This document shows positions 32,002 to 43,187 of a DNA stretch of 64,000 nucleotides, piece after piece. Below the pieces are notes generated by a model, which saw only the letters and a list, made by a program, of their open reading frames with translations, did no database searches and was not told the DNA's origin. Source of the DNA: Pilaira anomala (lineage: Eukaryota > Mucoromycota > Mucoromycetes > Mucorales > Mucoraceae); contig JAIXMQ010000010.1 in assembly GCA_025716855.1 (NCBI GenBank), positions 431,501-495,500 of the forward strand, read 5' to 3'. The first letter of the stretch is position 1. Each line of letters starts with the position of its first letter. The translations under genes and the position numbers were made by a program.

Positions 32002-33048
32002 TTAATGAGAAAAGACTTAGGGTTGATTTATTAGATCAAATAAAACTGAAAGAACTCTTCTAAACTAAAATAATAATCATCTTTTATATCTTGAATATCC
32101 TGATGAGTTGTGTTTGAATAAGGACCATCTTTTTGATGGGTTTAAATGAATCTATACCCAACTCTTCTGCTTTTGAATAAGTACGTTCTACTCTTTCGAA
32201 TTGACCATAAATAATCGTGGATCCTATCTACCCGATTGGATAACAACATATCTGGTTCCTTACTAAAGATCACCTTGTAATTACTTACATGGTTGTTATT
32301 AGTCTGGATTCCGTTGTTACAGATTTCATTGGTAAATGCGCATACTTTTAAATTGACAAGAACTATTTTTTTTATCATACAACCTGATCAACCTTATTCT
32401 TAGATTGATATCATGTTTTCCCAGTTTCACAGTTGTTGGGATAATCTTTATTCCAACAATGTTATTCTTTTTTATTTGTTTTGTAAACAGGTTGTATAAT
32501 ACTACTATTTAATATTAATAGATTATAATGTATTTTTGCCAGTAATAGCCGTTCTTACCCCAACACAAGGTAGCTAAGCTTGTATCGAGACTATTACCGG
32601 TAAATATCTCTTATTTTCTATTAATATGAATTGAGTATTTACTTTATTTGTATTGTTTTATTCTCAATTATATTTTATTATTTGATCTTGGTTTTTTACC
32701 ATTGATCTTATTTTACGTCAATTTGTATATGCATTTGAATATAGAATATTTCCTTAGGTTCAAGATATTGATAATAATATACAATGTTAAACATGTATAT
32801 TATTATGAAGATATATCAGGTTTTTATTATAATGTTTAGTTTATAACCCTGATCTACTTATATTTATAAGTAGAGATGACGCAAATACGACAACACTAAC
32901 TGATCACACTATGCACCAAGTCACTGACGCCAAAATATCAAAAAAACGAAAGGCAATCTTTAGTCATTATAACCATTAATCTTGTCCATTGTATGAGTAT
33001 GTTTTCCTGTCTGTCATACAGATACCATTAAAAAAATTTTTTTTTTTT
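32002..33048. other. Intergenic, no supported gene
   Basis: AT-rich sequence between the nuclease-like gene and the minisatellite. Short ORFs (for example 32142-32378 minus, 32648-32839 plus) show no recognisable domain. Confidence 0.5.
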
Positions 33049-33178
33049 TTTGCAGTTTTTGTTGCAGCTTTTTTTGCAGCTTTTTTTTGCAGCTTTTTTT
33101 GTTGCAGCTTTTGTTGTTGCAGCTTTTGTTGTTGCAGCTTTTGTTGTTGCAGCTTTTTTTGTTGCAGCTTTTTTTTTC
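33049..33178. repeat. GTTGCAGCTTTT minisatellite
   Basis: About ten tandem units of the type (G)TTGCAGCTTTT(TT) with variable T number. On the minus strand one frame gives Lys-Ala-Ala-Thr repeats, which I treat as a by-product of the repeat, not a gene. Confidence 0.85.
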
Positions 33179-33434
33179 ATGAGCTCATACATGAGAAGCC
33201 AACAGCTCCGCTGCTTAGAAAAAAAAAAAGGGCCAAAAACCAAGTAAAAATACTGTACTCTATTGAGACTCTCCTTAAATATTTCAATAAGGAACCTATA
33301 TGTTATGAACACACTTAGTGTTGTTGTATCTAATCCGGTTTCTAGGATTCATTTTCTCACAGCTCCCATCTTTAGAAATTTTCGTGCCACTGATAATGTT
33401 TTTCCTTCTACTCAACATACAGGTAAAGAAAATA

Positions 33435-35107
33435 TTGTATTTTTCAGCAAATAAGAGAAAATTTCAGAGAAAAAAAAATGGTAATTAGCAAAAATTTTAT
33501 TTACACTTAAATCTCATAAGTTTTTCTCCAGGGCTAAACACTTTTCAAAGAATCTGAGAGAATGGCGAATCCAGCCCTGGCAGTCTTTCTTAGTTACTTT
33601 GGAGCAGGCATCCATTATTCTGGGTGTGAGTGTCTCCCCAGTTTCGAAAGGGCTTCTTTTGACGCCATACTTCACCTTCGACCAGAATAGCTCAATTGGG
33701 TTTAGGAATGGTGAGTACGGCGGAAGATATGCACACTTATAGCCTCTGCTTTCTATTAAGTTTCTTACTGTAGCCGGCTTATGTATGGGAGCATTATCCA
33801 TTACCAAGTAAAAGTCCTTCATATTATTTCGGTCGAGAACATCCATCACATTACTCAAGTAATTTAAATAGTGCTCAGTCCTAGTTCCAACCTTAGCTGT
33901 CGTTGTAACAACCTTCCCATCTATTCTTCTCTTCTTAGCTCCCGAAACTAATATTGGCTTTCTCAAAGAGATGTCAATAATGCCGGCGTTAGAGATGGCA
34001 CCAAGAATGGTTATTGTAGTGCCTTTTGAAGCAGGGACAGTTGTTTTAGCAGGTTCTCCTATCTTGGACCAGCCACGAGTGCGTGTCATGTGTAAATTGA
34101 ACCCTGCTTCATCCAAAAAAACGCAATTATTCTCAAAGTCCATATTTTTATCAGCTAGCCATTGAAGAATGGTCTCCTTTCTCTTCTTAAGAGTTTCTTC
34201 CGAGTTTCTAGCAGACGAAATTTTCTCCAACTTCTTCATAGATAGTGCACAGCTGGTTCTAAGATGTCTGTATACTGCGGATGGGCTCACGGAGAGACTT
34301 GGAAATTCTTTGAGCAACAACTCGTGTATTCCAGCTACAGTTGCAGTTGAACACTCATCAACAATGTCGGTAATAAACTTTGTGTGTTTTTCAGTAAGCT
34401 CAGAGACAGTTCCCATTTTGCGCCCTCTTTTTTTCTGTTGAGGTATTTCCCCTGTTTTCTGCCATTGCGATTTGAAACGATAAGCTGATTTCTCATTTAT
34501 TCCTGTTTTTAAAGCTGCATCTTTTACAGGAATCTGTTCAATTAACAGGGAAATAAGCTTGTTGATATCTTGCTGAGTGTACACACGTCTAGTATTGGTA
34601 GCAGCGTCTTTTTTTTCGGTCAGATCTCTGAGAGGCTTCTCTTCTTTCAAATCGCTCTCACTACCCTGCACATCAGCTGCATTTTCCTCCTTATCCGAGC
34701 TACTGCTGGCCTCATCACCCTCGTACCCTTCCTTCAGCTCCATCGTCGCATCTTCATCTAACTCCATGGCTGATGCAGTGATGTTGTACTCCCACTTCTT
34801 TCTCATCAGACATTACGCTGACAATGATTTCAGGTACAGCTTCAATGTCATCGTCGCATAGAGAAATTTCGTTCATATCAAAGTCAATATCCATTTTTTG
34901 TTAATTAATAATAGTGAGAAAAGTGCTTTCTACTAATTACCATTTTTTTTTCTCTTAATTTTTCTTGGACTTTCTCTTATTTGACCTAAAATTTTCTCTT
35001 ATTTGTTCAATAATTTTCTCTTATTTTATCCAATAATTTTCTCTTATTTGTCCAATAATTTTCTCTTATTTTTTCTGAAATTTTCTCTTATTTGCTGAAA
35101 AATACAA
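33435..35107 (-). mobile_element. Full-length Tc1/mariner element A (1673 bp)
   Basis: The ends carry TTGTATTTTTCAGCAAATAA on the left and its reverse complement on the right, bordered by TA at 33433-33434 and 35108-35109. The 5' (right) end has several extra tandem AATAAGAGAAAATT-type units (about 34935-35095) that the 3' end lacks, so the terminal repeats are asymmetric. One transposase ORF spans most of the element. Apparent identity to the truncated copy at 29845 implies recent activity. Confidence 0.92.
33514..34806 (-). CDS. Tc1/mariner-family DD34E transposase A
   Basis: 430 codons. The N-terminal acidic region is followed by a helix-turn-helix (TQQDINKLISLLIEQIPVKD, then INEKSAYRFKSQW), a basic KKRGRK, a second HTH-like region and the catalytic domain: FLDEAGFNL (Asp 232), VMDNAPIHK (Asp 337) and LNPIELFWSKVK (Glu 372). 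There are 34 residues between the second Asp and the Glu. The residues needed for strand transfer are present. An upstream ATG (34893) opens another frame (MDIDFDMNEIS) that resembles the N-terminus of transposase B. A one-base shift near 34806 would join the two, so the ancestral protein was probably longer. No transcript evidence is available. Confidence 0.9.
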   Translation of the reverse strand: MRKKWEYNITASAMELDEDATMELKEGYEGDEASSSSDKEENAADVQGSESDLKEEKPLRDLTEKKDAATNTRRVYTQQDINKLISLLIEQIPVKDAALKTGINEKSAYRFKSQWQKTGEIPQQKKRGRKMGTVSELTEKHTKFITDIVDECSTATVAGIHELLLKEFPSLSVSPSAVYRHLRTSCALSMKKLEKISSARNSEETLKKRKETILQWLADKNMDFENNCVFLDEAGFNLHMTRTRGWSKIGEPAKTTVPASKGTTITILGAISNAGIIDISLRKPILVSGAKKRRIDGKVVTTTAKVGTRTEHYLNYLSNVMDVLDRNNMKDFYLVMDNAPIHKPATVRNLIESRGYKCAYLPPYSPFLNPIELFWSKVKYGVKRSPFETGETLTPRIMDACSKVTKKDCQGWIRHSLRFFEKCLALEKNL

Positions 35108-35109
35108 TA

Positions 35110-36827
35110 CTGGATTTCCCACCTTTTATTGAAAAAAAAAAACGTAATTTTTGAAAACTGCGCTAGAAATTATTGAAAAAAAAAAACTTATTTTTGAAAA
35201 ACTGGATTTAAATTTTTGAAAATCGAGTTCATAATTATTGAAAAAAAAAAGAATACTTTGAACCACTCTAATCAACTTTTCTAATTTAAAGACAATGAGT
35301 GCCGACGATATCCTTATGAATGAACTAAATATCAATGACAACTATGAAGAAGATGTTACTGAGGAAATATATGTTAACTTGTACCAAATGAAGTTCGAAA
35401 GTTCAGATGTAACTAATGTAGCAACCGCTATGGATGTTGACGAGGAACTAAAATTGCCTGACTCATCTGATGACGAAGAAGAGAGTGAGACTGAGAGTAA
35501 AAAAGAGACGGCCAAGGAAAAAGAGGCGCGCTTGAAAGCATTTGCCGAAGAAAACCTTGGCAAGCTCGAAGTTCCTGAAAAGGTCAAACGCAGTAATCGA
35601 AAAGTTACTGACAAACAAATCGAAGATTTCATCTTGTTAATAGATGATGGGGTGGCTATAAAAGATGCTGCTGCTACAACCGGAATTAAGCTTAGCTCTG
35701 CTTATAATTATCGAAAGCTCCATGTAATGGACCCTAACAATGGTGTACCATATCGAAACAAAAGAGGAAGAAAGGGGTCTTATTATAAGCTCAAAGACGT
35801 GCATGCTGTCTTCATCATTAAGCACATTGATATGCACTCGACAGCCAACTTGATGCAAATCAAGGACCTCCTTTGTGAAGAATTTCCAGGTTTAGAAATT
35901 AGCAAGTCAGCACTTCATAGGTTTATGAAAAACGTCTGTGCTTTATCAATGAAGAGATTGGAAAAGATACCTGCTAAAAGAAACGACCCTGACACAATTG
36001 AGAACAGAAAATCCAAAGTGGAATCTTGGATTGCTAACGCTGATATGGATTTTGAAAAGAATTGCGTTTTTCTTGATGAAGCAGGTTTCAACCTTAACAT
36101 CACTCGTAACAGAGGATGGTCAAAAAAAGGTAAGCCAGCTAAGACTATTGTTCCTTCGGCCCGTGGTATATCTATCACCATACTGGGAGCTATTTCTGCT
36201 GACGGTGTCATTGATATTTCATTGAGAAAACCTACTTCCGCCATAAGTAAAAAGAAAAGAAAAATTGATGGTAAAACAGTACAAATAAACGGAAGGGTAG
36301 GTACACGTTCTGAGCACTTTTTGAGTTATTTGAGTTCTATGATGGATTGTTTGGACCGTAATGGCCTTCATGGCTACTATATTGTAATGGACAATGCACC
36401 TATTCACAAACCTGTAACCATTCGAAAACTCATTGAAGATCGTGGATATAAATGTGTTTATCTACCACCATATTCTCCCTTCCTTAATCCAATCGAAGAG
36501 TTCTGGTCAAAGGTTAAATCTGGAATCAAAAGAAATCCATTGGATACTACTGATCGTTTGACTCCTCGTATAATGGATGCTGTAACCCATGTTACTCTTA
36601 AAGATTGTCGTGGCTGGATAAAACACTCTGTAAGCTTTTTCCCTCGATGTATTGCCAAAGAAGAAATGCTTTAAGCTTTTTTAATAAATAATCTTTTTTT
36701 TTTTTTCAATAATTATGAACTCGATTTTCAAAAATTTAAATCCAGTTTTTCAAAAATAAGTTTTTTTTTTTTCAATAATTTCTAGCGCAGTTTTCAAAAA
36801 TTACGTTTTTTTTTTTCGGAAATCCAG
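35110..36827 (+). mobile_element. Full-length Tc1/mariner element B (1718 bp)
   Basis: Inverted ends of about 135-142 bp begin CTGGATTTCC; the left arm (35110-35251) has about 10 extra bases after CTGGATTTCC compared with the right (36693-36827). TA borders lie at 35108-35109 and 36828-36829; the left TA is also the right border of element A. The arms contain internal repeats of ATTTTTGAAAA and AATTATTGAAAAAAA. The transposase is intact. The insertion lies about 200 bp upstream of the threonine aldolase start codon. Confidence 0.92.
35295..36674 (+). CDS. Tc1/mariner-family DD34E transposase B
   Basis: 459 codons without interruption. The acidic N-terminus (about residues 1-75) is followed by an HTH (VTDKQIEDFILLIDDGVAIK, then AAATTGIKLSSAYNYRKLH), NLS-like basic stretches (KRGRKG, KKKRKIDGK) and a catalytic triad Asp261 (FLDEAGF), Asp366 (VMDNAPIHK) and Glu401 (NPIEEFW). 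It is a diverged homologue of transposase A along its whole length. Intact triad, intact ends and perfect TA borders suggest it may be autonomous. Confidence 0.92.
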   Translation: MSADDILMNELNINDNYEEDVTEEIYVNLYQMKFESSDVTNVATAMDVDEELKLPDSSDDEEESETESKKETAKEKEARLKAFAEENLGKLEVPEKVKRSNRKVTDKQIEDFILLIDDGVAIKDAAATTGIKLSSAYNYRKLHVMDPNNGVPYRNKRGRKGSYYKLKDVHAVFIIKHIDMHSTANLMQIKDLLCEEFPGLEISKSALHRFMKNVCALSMKRLEKIPAKRNDPDTIENRKSKVESWIANADMDFEKNCVFLDEAGFNLNITRNRGWSKKGKPAKTIVPSARGISITILGAISADGVIDISLRKPTSAISKKKRKIDGKTVQINGRVGTRSEHFLSYLSSMMDCLDRNGLHGYYIVMDNAPIHKPVTIRKLIEDRGYKCVYLPPYSPFLNPIEEFWSKVKSGIKRNPLDTTDRLTPRIMDAVTHVTLKDCRGWIKHSVSFFPRCIAKEEML

Positions 36828-37027
36828 TATGTACACGCTGAGTCATAAAAGGTGACTTGTGAAAAAACTTTTTTCAATACCAGGTTCCAATAAACACATG
36901 GCCCCGTCACAATAATAAAAACAATATAAATAACAAAAAAAAAAAAATTACTAAATAAAATTTTTTTTTTACAGAGTGGAACCATATAAACTACTTTTTT
37001 TTACAGAGTGGAACCTCTTTTAGTAAT

Positions 37028-38289
37028 ATGATGTCCTTTACAAGAAACTTACTTACTGCTCCTGCTCGTCGCTTATTTTCAACCACAGTGGCTCCTCATG
37101 CGTACTATACTAGCTCTTTGGTCTCGGATCAAGTTGTCAAGAAAGTTGACCCTGCTGCTAAACTCTATGACTTCAGGTCAGATACCGTTACTGCCCCTAC
37201 TGATGAAATGTTTGACCTTATGAAGAGTGCTTCTCGTTCTGACGATGTCTTTCAAGTAAGTTTTAATTTTATTTTATTTCCTACCATGGTTATTCATATT
37301 TCTTTCTCTCCTCTTAGGAAGATAAGTCTGTAAATGATCTTCAAGATTATATGGCTGATATTACAGGTCATGAGGCTGCTCTCTTTTGTGCAAGTGGAAC
37401 CATGACAAACCAGTTGGCTCTTCGTACTCATTTAATTACCCCTCCTCATTCTGTTGTCTGTGATTCTCGTGCTCACGTCTTTTTGTGGGAAGCGGGTGGA
37501 CTTGCTGTTCATTCTCGTGCCTCTGTCTCTCCTGTCATTGCAGCTAACGGTATCCATGTCACTTCTAACGAAATCGAATCCAACTTATTGGGTGAAGATA
37601 TCTATTCTGCTCCTACACGTGTCGTCTCGCTTGAAAACACTTTAAATGGTATGATTTTCCCTGTAGAAGAAATGGCCAAGATCTCTAATATGGCACGCAA
37701 CCGTGGTCTTGCTATGCATTTAGATGGTGCTCGTCTTTGGAATGCTTCTCAAGAAACTGGTGTCTCTCTTAAAGAATATGGTAAACTCTTTGACTCCATG
37801 TCACTTTGTCTTTCCAAGGGTGTAGGTGCTCCTATCGGTTCCATCGTAGTTGGTAACGCTAAATTTATTGACCGTGTACGTTATAACCGTAAACTCTTTG
37901 GTGGTGGTTGGAGACAAGCTGGTTTCATGGCTGTAGCTGCTCAATACGGTATTGATCATATTGTACCTACTATGAAAGCAACCCATCAACTTGCTAAATA
38001 CTTGGCTGATCAACTCGTTGAATTGGGTATCGACCTTCAAATTCCTTGCCATACCAGTATGGTCTTTATTGATACTACTCGTGTTGGTCTTCAAATTGAA
38101 CGCGATTTGATTCCTGCTTTAGCTGAACGTAATATCAAATTGGGCGGTGCTGGTCATAAGGCTCGTATTGTTTTACATCATCAAATTGACCGTCAAGGTG
38201 TTGACTCCCTTTTAGAAGTTGTACGTAATGCTATTGCTATGCGTGAACAACAAGATGATTTACGGCTTACTTCAAGTGCTTCCGCTTAA
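37028..38289 (+). CDS. GLY1: Low-specificity L-threonine aldolase
   Basis: Two exons, 37028-37255 and 37318-38289, 399 residues. This PLP enzyme cleaves threonine/allo-threonine to glycine and acetaldehyde. The fold-type I aldolase signature is clear: YDFRSDTVTAPTDEM near the start, ALFCASGTMTNQLALR, MHLDGARLWNAS (PLP-ring Asp), the Schiff-base Lys in LSKGVGAPIGS, and FGGGWRQAGFMAVAA. The first roughly 40 residues are basic and hydroxylated (NLLTAPARRLFSTTVAPHAY), which looks like a mitochondrial targeting peptide. ATG 37028 is followed at once by a second ATG (37031). The upstream region includes two copies of TTTTTACAGAGTGGAACC, and mariner element B ends 200 bp away. Confidence 0.95.
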
Positions 38290-39611
38290 AGTATACCCCC
38301 CATTTTCATAATTTCATAATCATCTTTTTTCATTTATATCACATTATTTGCATCCTTAATATTTTTCCTTTTTCATTAATAAAAATGACTATGTTTTCCT
38401 CTAAACTAATATTTATATTTTATTTTATTTTATTTTGAAAAAAAGAACTTGTGCTGTTTTTTTTTTCTAAGAAAATGAAGTGGATTATTCATGAGAATGA
38501 TGTATATTTAAATGCGAGGCATAGTAGATAACGAGACTTTAATTTCAATATACACAGCAAAAAAAAAACAGTATTACATTCAACTAGCTATCGACAAACA
38601 GCTTTAATTAACCTGTATTATGTTTACCTTTCTCCCCTCTTCTTTAAAACAGGACATATATATTTATCTCATTATCATTGCCTTTGTTTCTAGTTTATTA
38701 CATACACTATGAGACAAGATAGCAATATGTGTACATGCTGAGAAAAAAAAAGGGGGTTTTATAACATGTATTATTACATATGTGGTCATTGGTAAGACAT
38801 AGTTAAAAACTCCAACTATTTGTTCGGAAAACGTCTTATTATCAAGATCAGTCTTTCTCGATGGGTATGCGACATACCTAGGCTTCCCTTTTTACCACTT
38901 TTATTTTTTTTATTCTGGTCAAATTTATGTCTGAGAATCATCTAAAAAATGCAATAATTTATAACTGGCAACAATTAAAAACTAATTTGTTAAATGCCTG
39001 GAAGAGTAATTCCGAGAAAAAAGAGCATACTGACGTGCTATGCTTTCCAACGTTCACTGAGCATGAAAGTTATATGGTAGTTAATTGATTTGATACGCTC
39101 CAATTAACAATCGAAAAGATTTTCAAGAAGTACTTCAAGAAAATGAAAGCAGACAAAGAGATTGTATCTTGGATGCGCAACGTCAGAAAAAGAAACTGTA
39201 TAGTCAATAGAAAAGAATAGAAGACTACCAGAAAAATAAAGTAAAATACAAAATTTCAGTACAATACCGATACTTTTGCGAGAAAGAAAGGGAAAATCTA
39301 ATAATCCATCCTATGGCTCTGTTCGAAGACAGCTCGAAAAATCAAATCTGTTGATACTTATAACAGATTTAGTAGAGAGCAATCAACATATTTGTAGGCA
39401 TCATAATAATGGCAAACTCTGAAAATGAAAGCCCTTACGTATGAATGCTTAGAAAAAATTAATTATTTAATCACTTTGTATCAAAAAAGTAACTTCATGG
39501 CAAGAGATATGTCATTAGTTTTTTATATTTTGAGCTTGACATTGATATTATAAAATTGATTTATTATTGAAAGCTATCATATACAAGGTAAGGAAGGATA
39601 TGGGGTATAAT
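38290..39611. other. Intergenic, no supported gene
   Basis: 3' region of the aldolase gene followed by AT-rich sequence. No domain-like ORF, RNA gene or element end was recognised. Confidence 0.5.
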
Positions 39612-40205
39612 TTACAATGAACAAGGTAAAGATATATAATTATTTTGTTTGATATTATTAATAAAGTCTTTATATGCATCAGGTAAAGAATTGAATAACG
39701 AGGTCGAGTGAGCCAAATGAATCAAGTTGTTTTTATAATGCTGAACAAGATTTGAATGGTACTCTTTAAAATTAAGTGGTGCACGGGATTCTTGCTTTTG
39801 AAACTGTATTACTTCAAGTGGCGTCAATTCACTCATTGACTTGATGGATAAATCTTCTTCCTCTATATCACTGTTTTTATGCTCTCTTGTTTCTGAAGGT
39901 GTTGTTGTCGCTGTTTCATTGAAGAAATCACCTTCTTCTATATCTTCTTTAAAGCATCCAGTATTTATTTCTTTTATTGGCCCTGTTAATGGAGGAGAGA
40001 CCTAATTTTATTTTGTAAGTGCTTTTTTTTTTTTAATTGCTGAAGTCAAAGACAAACTTACTTGTTTTGTAAGATTCAATTTTTGGAATTTAGATTCCCA
40101 ATGTTGATCTTGATGTTGAAAGTAACGATCAGTACTGTCCCAACGTTCGTCAACATCCTCGTTATTGTATATACTTTTCGGTGTCGTTGGCGAGTAATAT
40201 GGCAT
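39612..40205 (-). CDS. Small conserved-looking protein of unknown function
   Basis: Two exons on the minus strand, 40205-40062 and 40001-39612, 177 residues. The intron has GTAAGT...AATTAG and joins LTKQ to VSPPLTGPIKEI. The N-terminus is rich in Tyr/Ser/Pro (MPYYSPTTPKSIYNNEDVDE), the middle is acidic, and the C-terminus forms helices (APLNFKEYHSNLVQHYKNNL). There is no signal peptide, membrane segment or known motif. I do not recognise it. The clean splice sites and coding continuity across the intron support a real gene. Confidence 0.6.
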
Positions 40206-40379
40206 TTATTTATTTGTTTGTTATTTGAATCAATCAGAAGTGAAAGAGGGTTTAAAAAATGGGCAAAACCTATGGACATTTATATCTTTTTCACAAGGAT
40301 ATTTGATTGGATCAAGATTGTAACCTTTCAAATCCATTTTAATGCAAGATTGAACCCATGTTTCTCTTTTTTTTTCTAC

Positions 40380-40414
<35 letters not shown>

Positions 40415-40534
40415 CGGGTCAAAAAAAATTTATGCTAGGAGCCAATTCTGGTAATAAACAAACAGGAAGCTATGCATTTACATATAAATGAAATGAAATA
40501 GTAGGTAAAAACACACTTCATTATTTTAAAAATC

Positions 40535-41127
40535 ATGTTAAACTCAATTACAAGATTAAGTGTTTTATCAGTCGTTCTTTCCCTGGTTCTTGGCCAATTA
40601 GATACTAATGACCCCACTCACATAATCAAGTTTAAAACTTCTGTTACACGAAATGCAGGTAACTAAATAAAAGAAAAGAAAAGACATATTTTTAATTTTT
40701 AGTAACCCTCTACTTTGTTAGCAAATAATATTCTCTTGGCCCACCATCGTGACTTTTTAAGTTCAGTACGAAAGGTCGTTCAGATGGACAATCAAAATGA
40801 ACTTTCTGCTGCGGCTTTAGAAGAAGTCATGTCTTTGGACCATATTAATCTCGGTCCGGATTTCGCTGCAGTTGCCGGTACTTTTTCTGATCATGCATTT
40901 CTAGAATATTTACATCGACAGGCCGCTATTGACTATGTCGAGCAAAATCATATATTTAAATCAACCACAATCAGGCCAAGAAAAGAGGAAGAAACTGTTT
41001 ACAAAAAAGCAAGTGGGAACAGAATTAAATCCAAAGCTTCTAATTGGGGTTTAGCTAGAATAAATCAACACCAAAGAGGTAATCTGGAGGAATATGAATT
41101 TGACACAATGGGAGGGTAAAGAATACT

Positions 41128-41177
<50 letters not shown>

Positions 41178-42050
41178 GTCATATCGTATAGAACTTTAAT
41201 TCACTTTTACTTGGTTTCATAGATCTGGAGTAGACGTCTTCGTATTAGATACAGGCGTTTATACTGAGCACTTGGATTTTGATGGCCGTGCAACACACTC
41301 AGCAAATATGATTAGAAACGAAGACAATAGAGATATGGGTGGACATGGTAAATATTTTTTTTTTGATTTTTTATTAAATACAATGATTATGCTTAAATCT
41401 TATTGTTGTTAGGAACACATGTGTCTGGTAAAATTGCCGGTACCGAATACGGTGTAGCTAAACGAGCCAATATAAAATCCGTAAAGATCTTGAATAAAGT
41501 AGGTGATGGTTCTACCTCAGGTCTGTTAAAAGGAATTGAGCATGTCATACAAACTGCTGTTCCAGGCAAAAGCGTGGTCAATTTGTCTCTTAGTGGTCCT
41601 AAATCGAGGTTATTAGATGAAGCACTTAATTCGCTTGTTTTACAACATAATGTCCCAGTATTTGTTTCTGCTGGTAACTCTGGTACAGACGCTTGTTTCT
41701 TTTCTCCATCTTCTAACCAAAATGTATTCTCTGTCGGTGCTATTAATATTAATGATGCAGTTCCTAAATATTCTAATGTGGGTGAATGTGTCAATATTTA
41801 TGCTCCTGGCTCAAGCATTGTAAGCACTTACATTGGTGGTTCTGACTCATCTAAATCAATGGATGGTACCAGTATGGCTAGTCCTCATGTTGCTGGTATT
41901 GCTGCTAATTTAATGAGTAGAAACAACTATGCTACTGCACATGAGGTATATGAGGCTATCAGAATGATTGCAACAGTAGGTTCGATTCAATTTGATGATA
42001 CCAAAACTTCTAGTCCTAGTACCAACCTTTTGGCATTTAATGAAATTTAA
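40535..42050 (+). CDS. Secreted subtilisin-like serine protease (proteinase K type, S8)
   Basis: Four exons: 40535-40658, 40722-41115, 41223-41347 and 41413-42050, 426 residues. The order is a signal peptide (about 1-21, LSVLSVVLSLVLGQ), an I9-type propeptide (HIIKFK near the start, LEYLHRQAAIDYVEQNHIFK at its end), and a catalytic domain with VLDTGV (Asp182), GGHGTHVSG (His214), the oxyanion-hole Asn in SAGNSG (about 303) and DGTSMASPHVAG (Ser368). All catalytic residues are present. It would be secreted and self-processed after the propeptide. The second intron contains a 46-bp poly-T tract (41130-41175). A poly-T also lies upstream of the start. Confidence 0.93.
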
Positions 42051-43110
42051 TTAATAACAATATTATTATTATATATATTTTTTTTTTCATCTTAATCATA
42101 ATTAAAAATAAAATCTTTTTTTCCAAAAACATAATAATTAAATCGGCTGAAATGTTATTATGAGAAAGTGATATAACAAGTTTTACAATGGTGTCTGATT
42201 TGTCCTCTCCACTCGCTGCTTATTTTTCACTCCATCACTCTATAGTTACTCCAAATCATTCCTTCAAACAAATTGATGCACATAATATATAAATTACACA
42301 AATTTTGAGCACATAATTATACTGTTTATTACTAATGAATAAAAATATTTACATATGATAGTTAATTCAAGATGTGTACATAGATACCATTTTAACTATT
42401 CCTGAACTTTTTATGAGATAAAAAATTTAGTCTGCTGAAAAAAAAAAAATGTGAATTTTCTTTAATCGAAGTAATTTGAAGAATTGATAATAACCTATTT
42501 TTACTTAGTCATATCACCTTTCTGATTAATAGTAATGTATCACTTTTCATTTTAGAATTCATATGATCAAAAAAATTCGTAATTTATTTTTTCAAGATAC
42601 AAACGATGAAGTGACCGCATTACAAAAGAAAAAGACAAAAAGCAAAAAAAAAAAAAAAGACAGAATTCATTAGATGGGTCTCTAAAGTGATTTACAATTG
42701 GATTTAAAGGTTAAAATTAGTGAATCATCATACATTGCAATTCATTTTAAGTCCCCCCCCCCCCACAAGACTTTGTTAGACATTTCTTTGATATATTTTG
42801 AAGCTACGTACGAGGTAATTGAGGCATTGCTGACCCGCGCTTTTTTTTTTTATAAAGCCGCAAATTGGTTTCTGGGAAATACTTTGTGCTATTATATAAT
42901 AATGCTCATATTAAGCATTTCAACATGCATATGCTATTTACCATGCGTTCGGGAAAAGAATGTGTGTAATATTTGTAATTATTATAAATCTGTACCACCA
43001 TCTTTTTAATCGCTGACAGGAAATTGATTTGAGGCTGACGTTCATTAAGGTTTACCATTACTGATCGCAAAAAAGAAAAAAAAGCGTCCTTGGGTGTAGA
43101 AGAAAAAATG
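42051..43110. other. Intergenic, no supported gene
   Basis: AT-rich spacer. A C10 run at about 42753-42762 is unusual in this background. No coding region was recognised. Confidence 0.5.
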
Positions 43111-43118
43111 TATAAATA
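43111..43118 (+). promoter_or_regulatory. TATA box (TATAAATA) of the isochorismatase-like gene
   Basis: TATAAATA lies 70 bp upstream of ATG 43188, with a pyrimidine-rich stretch (TCTTCTCTTACTT) between. This fits a strong core promoter. Confidence 0.6.
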
Positions 43119-43187
43119 GGTACAATCTTTTTTGACAAGAAGTATTTTATTCTCTATAATCATCTTCTCTTACTTAAGACCATCAAA

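Noticed and set aside
33028..33312. Minus-strand Lys-Ala-Thr repeat ORF resembling a histone H1 tail
   Set aside because: Entirely produced by the GTTGCAGCTTTT minisatellite; no start context or globular domain.
34928..35107. Tandem 20-22-bp units that look CRISPR-like
   Set aside because: Units are contiguous, without unique spacers, and form the subterminal region of a mariner element; same block at 29855-30000.
37801..38094. Minus-strand ORF in the threonine aldolase gene
   Set aside because: Antisense shadow of a conserved coding exon.
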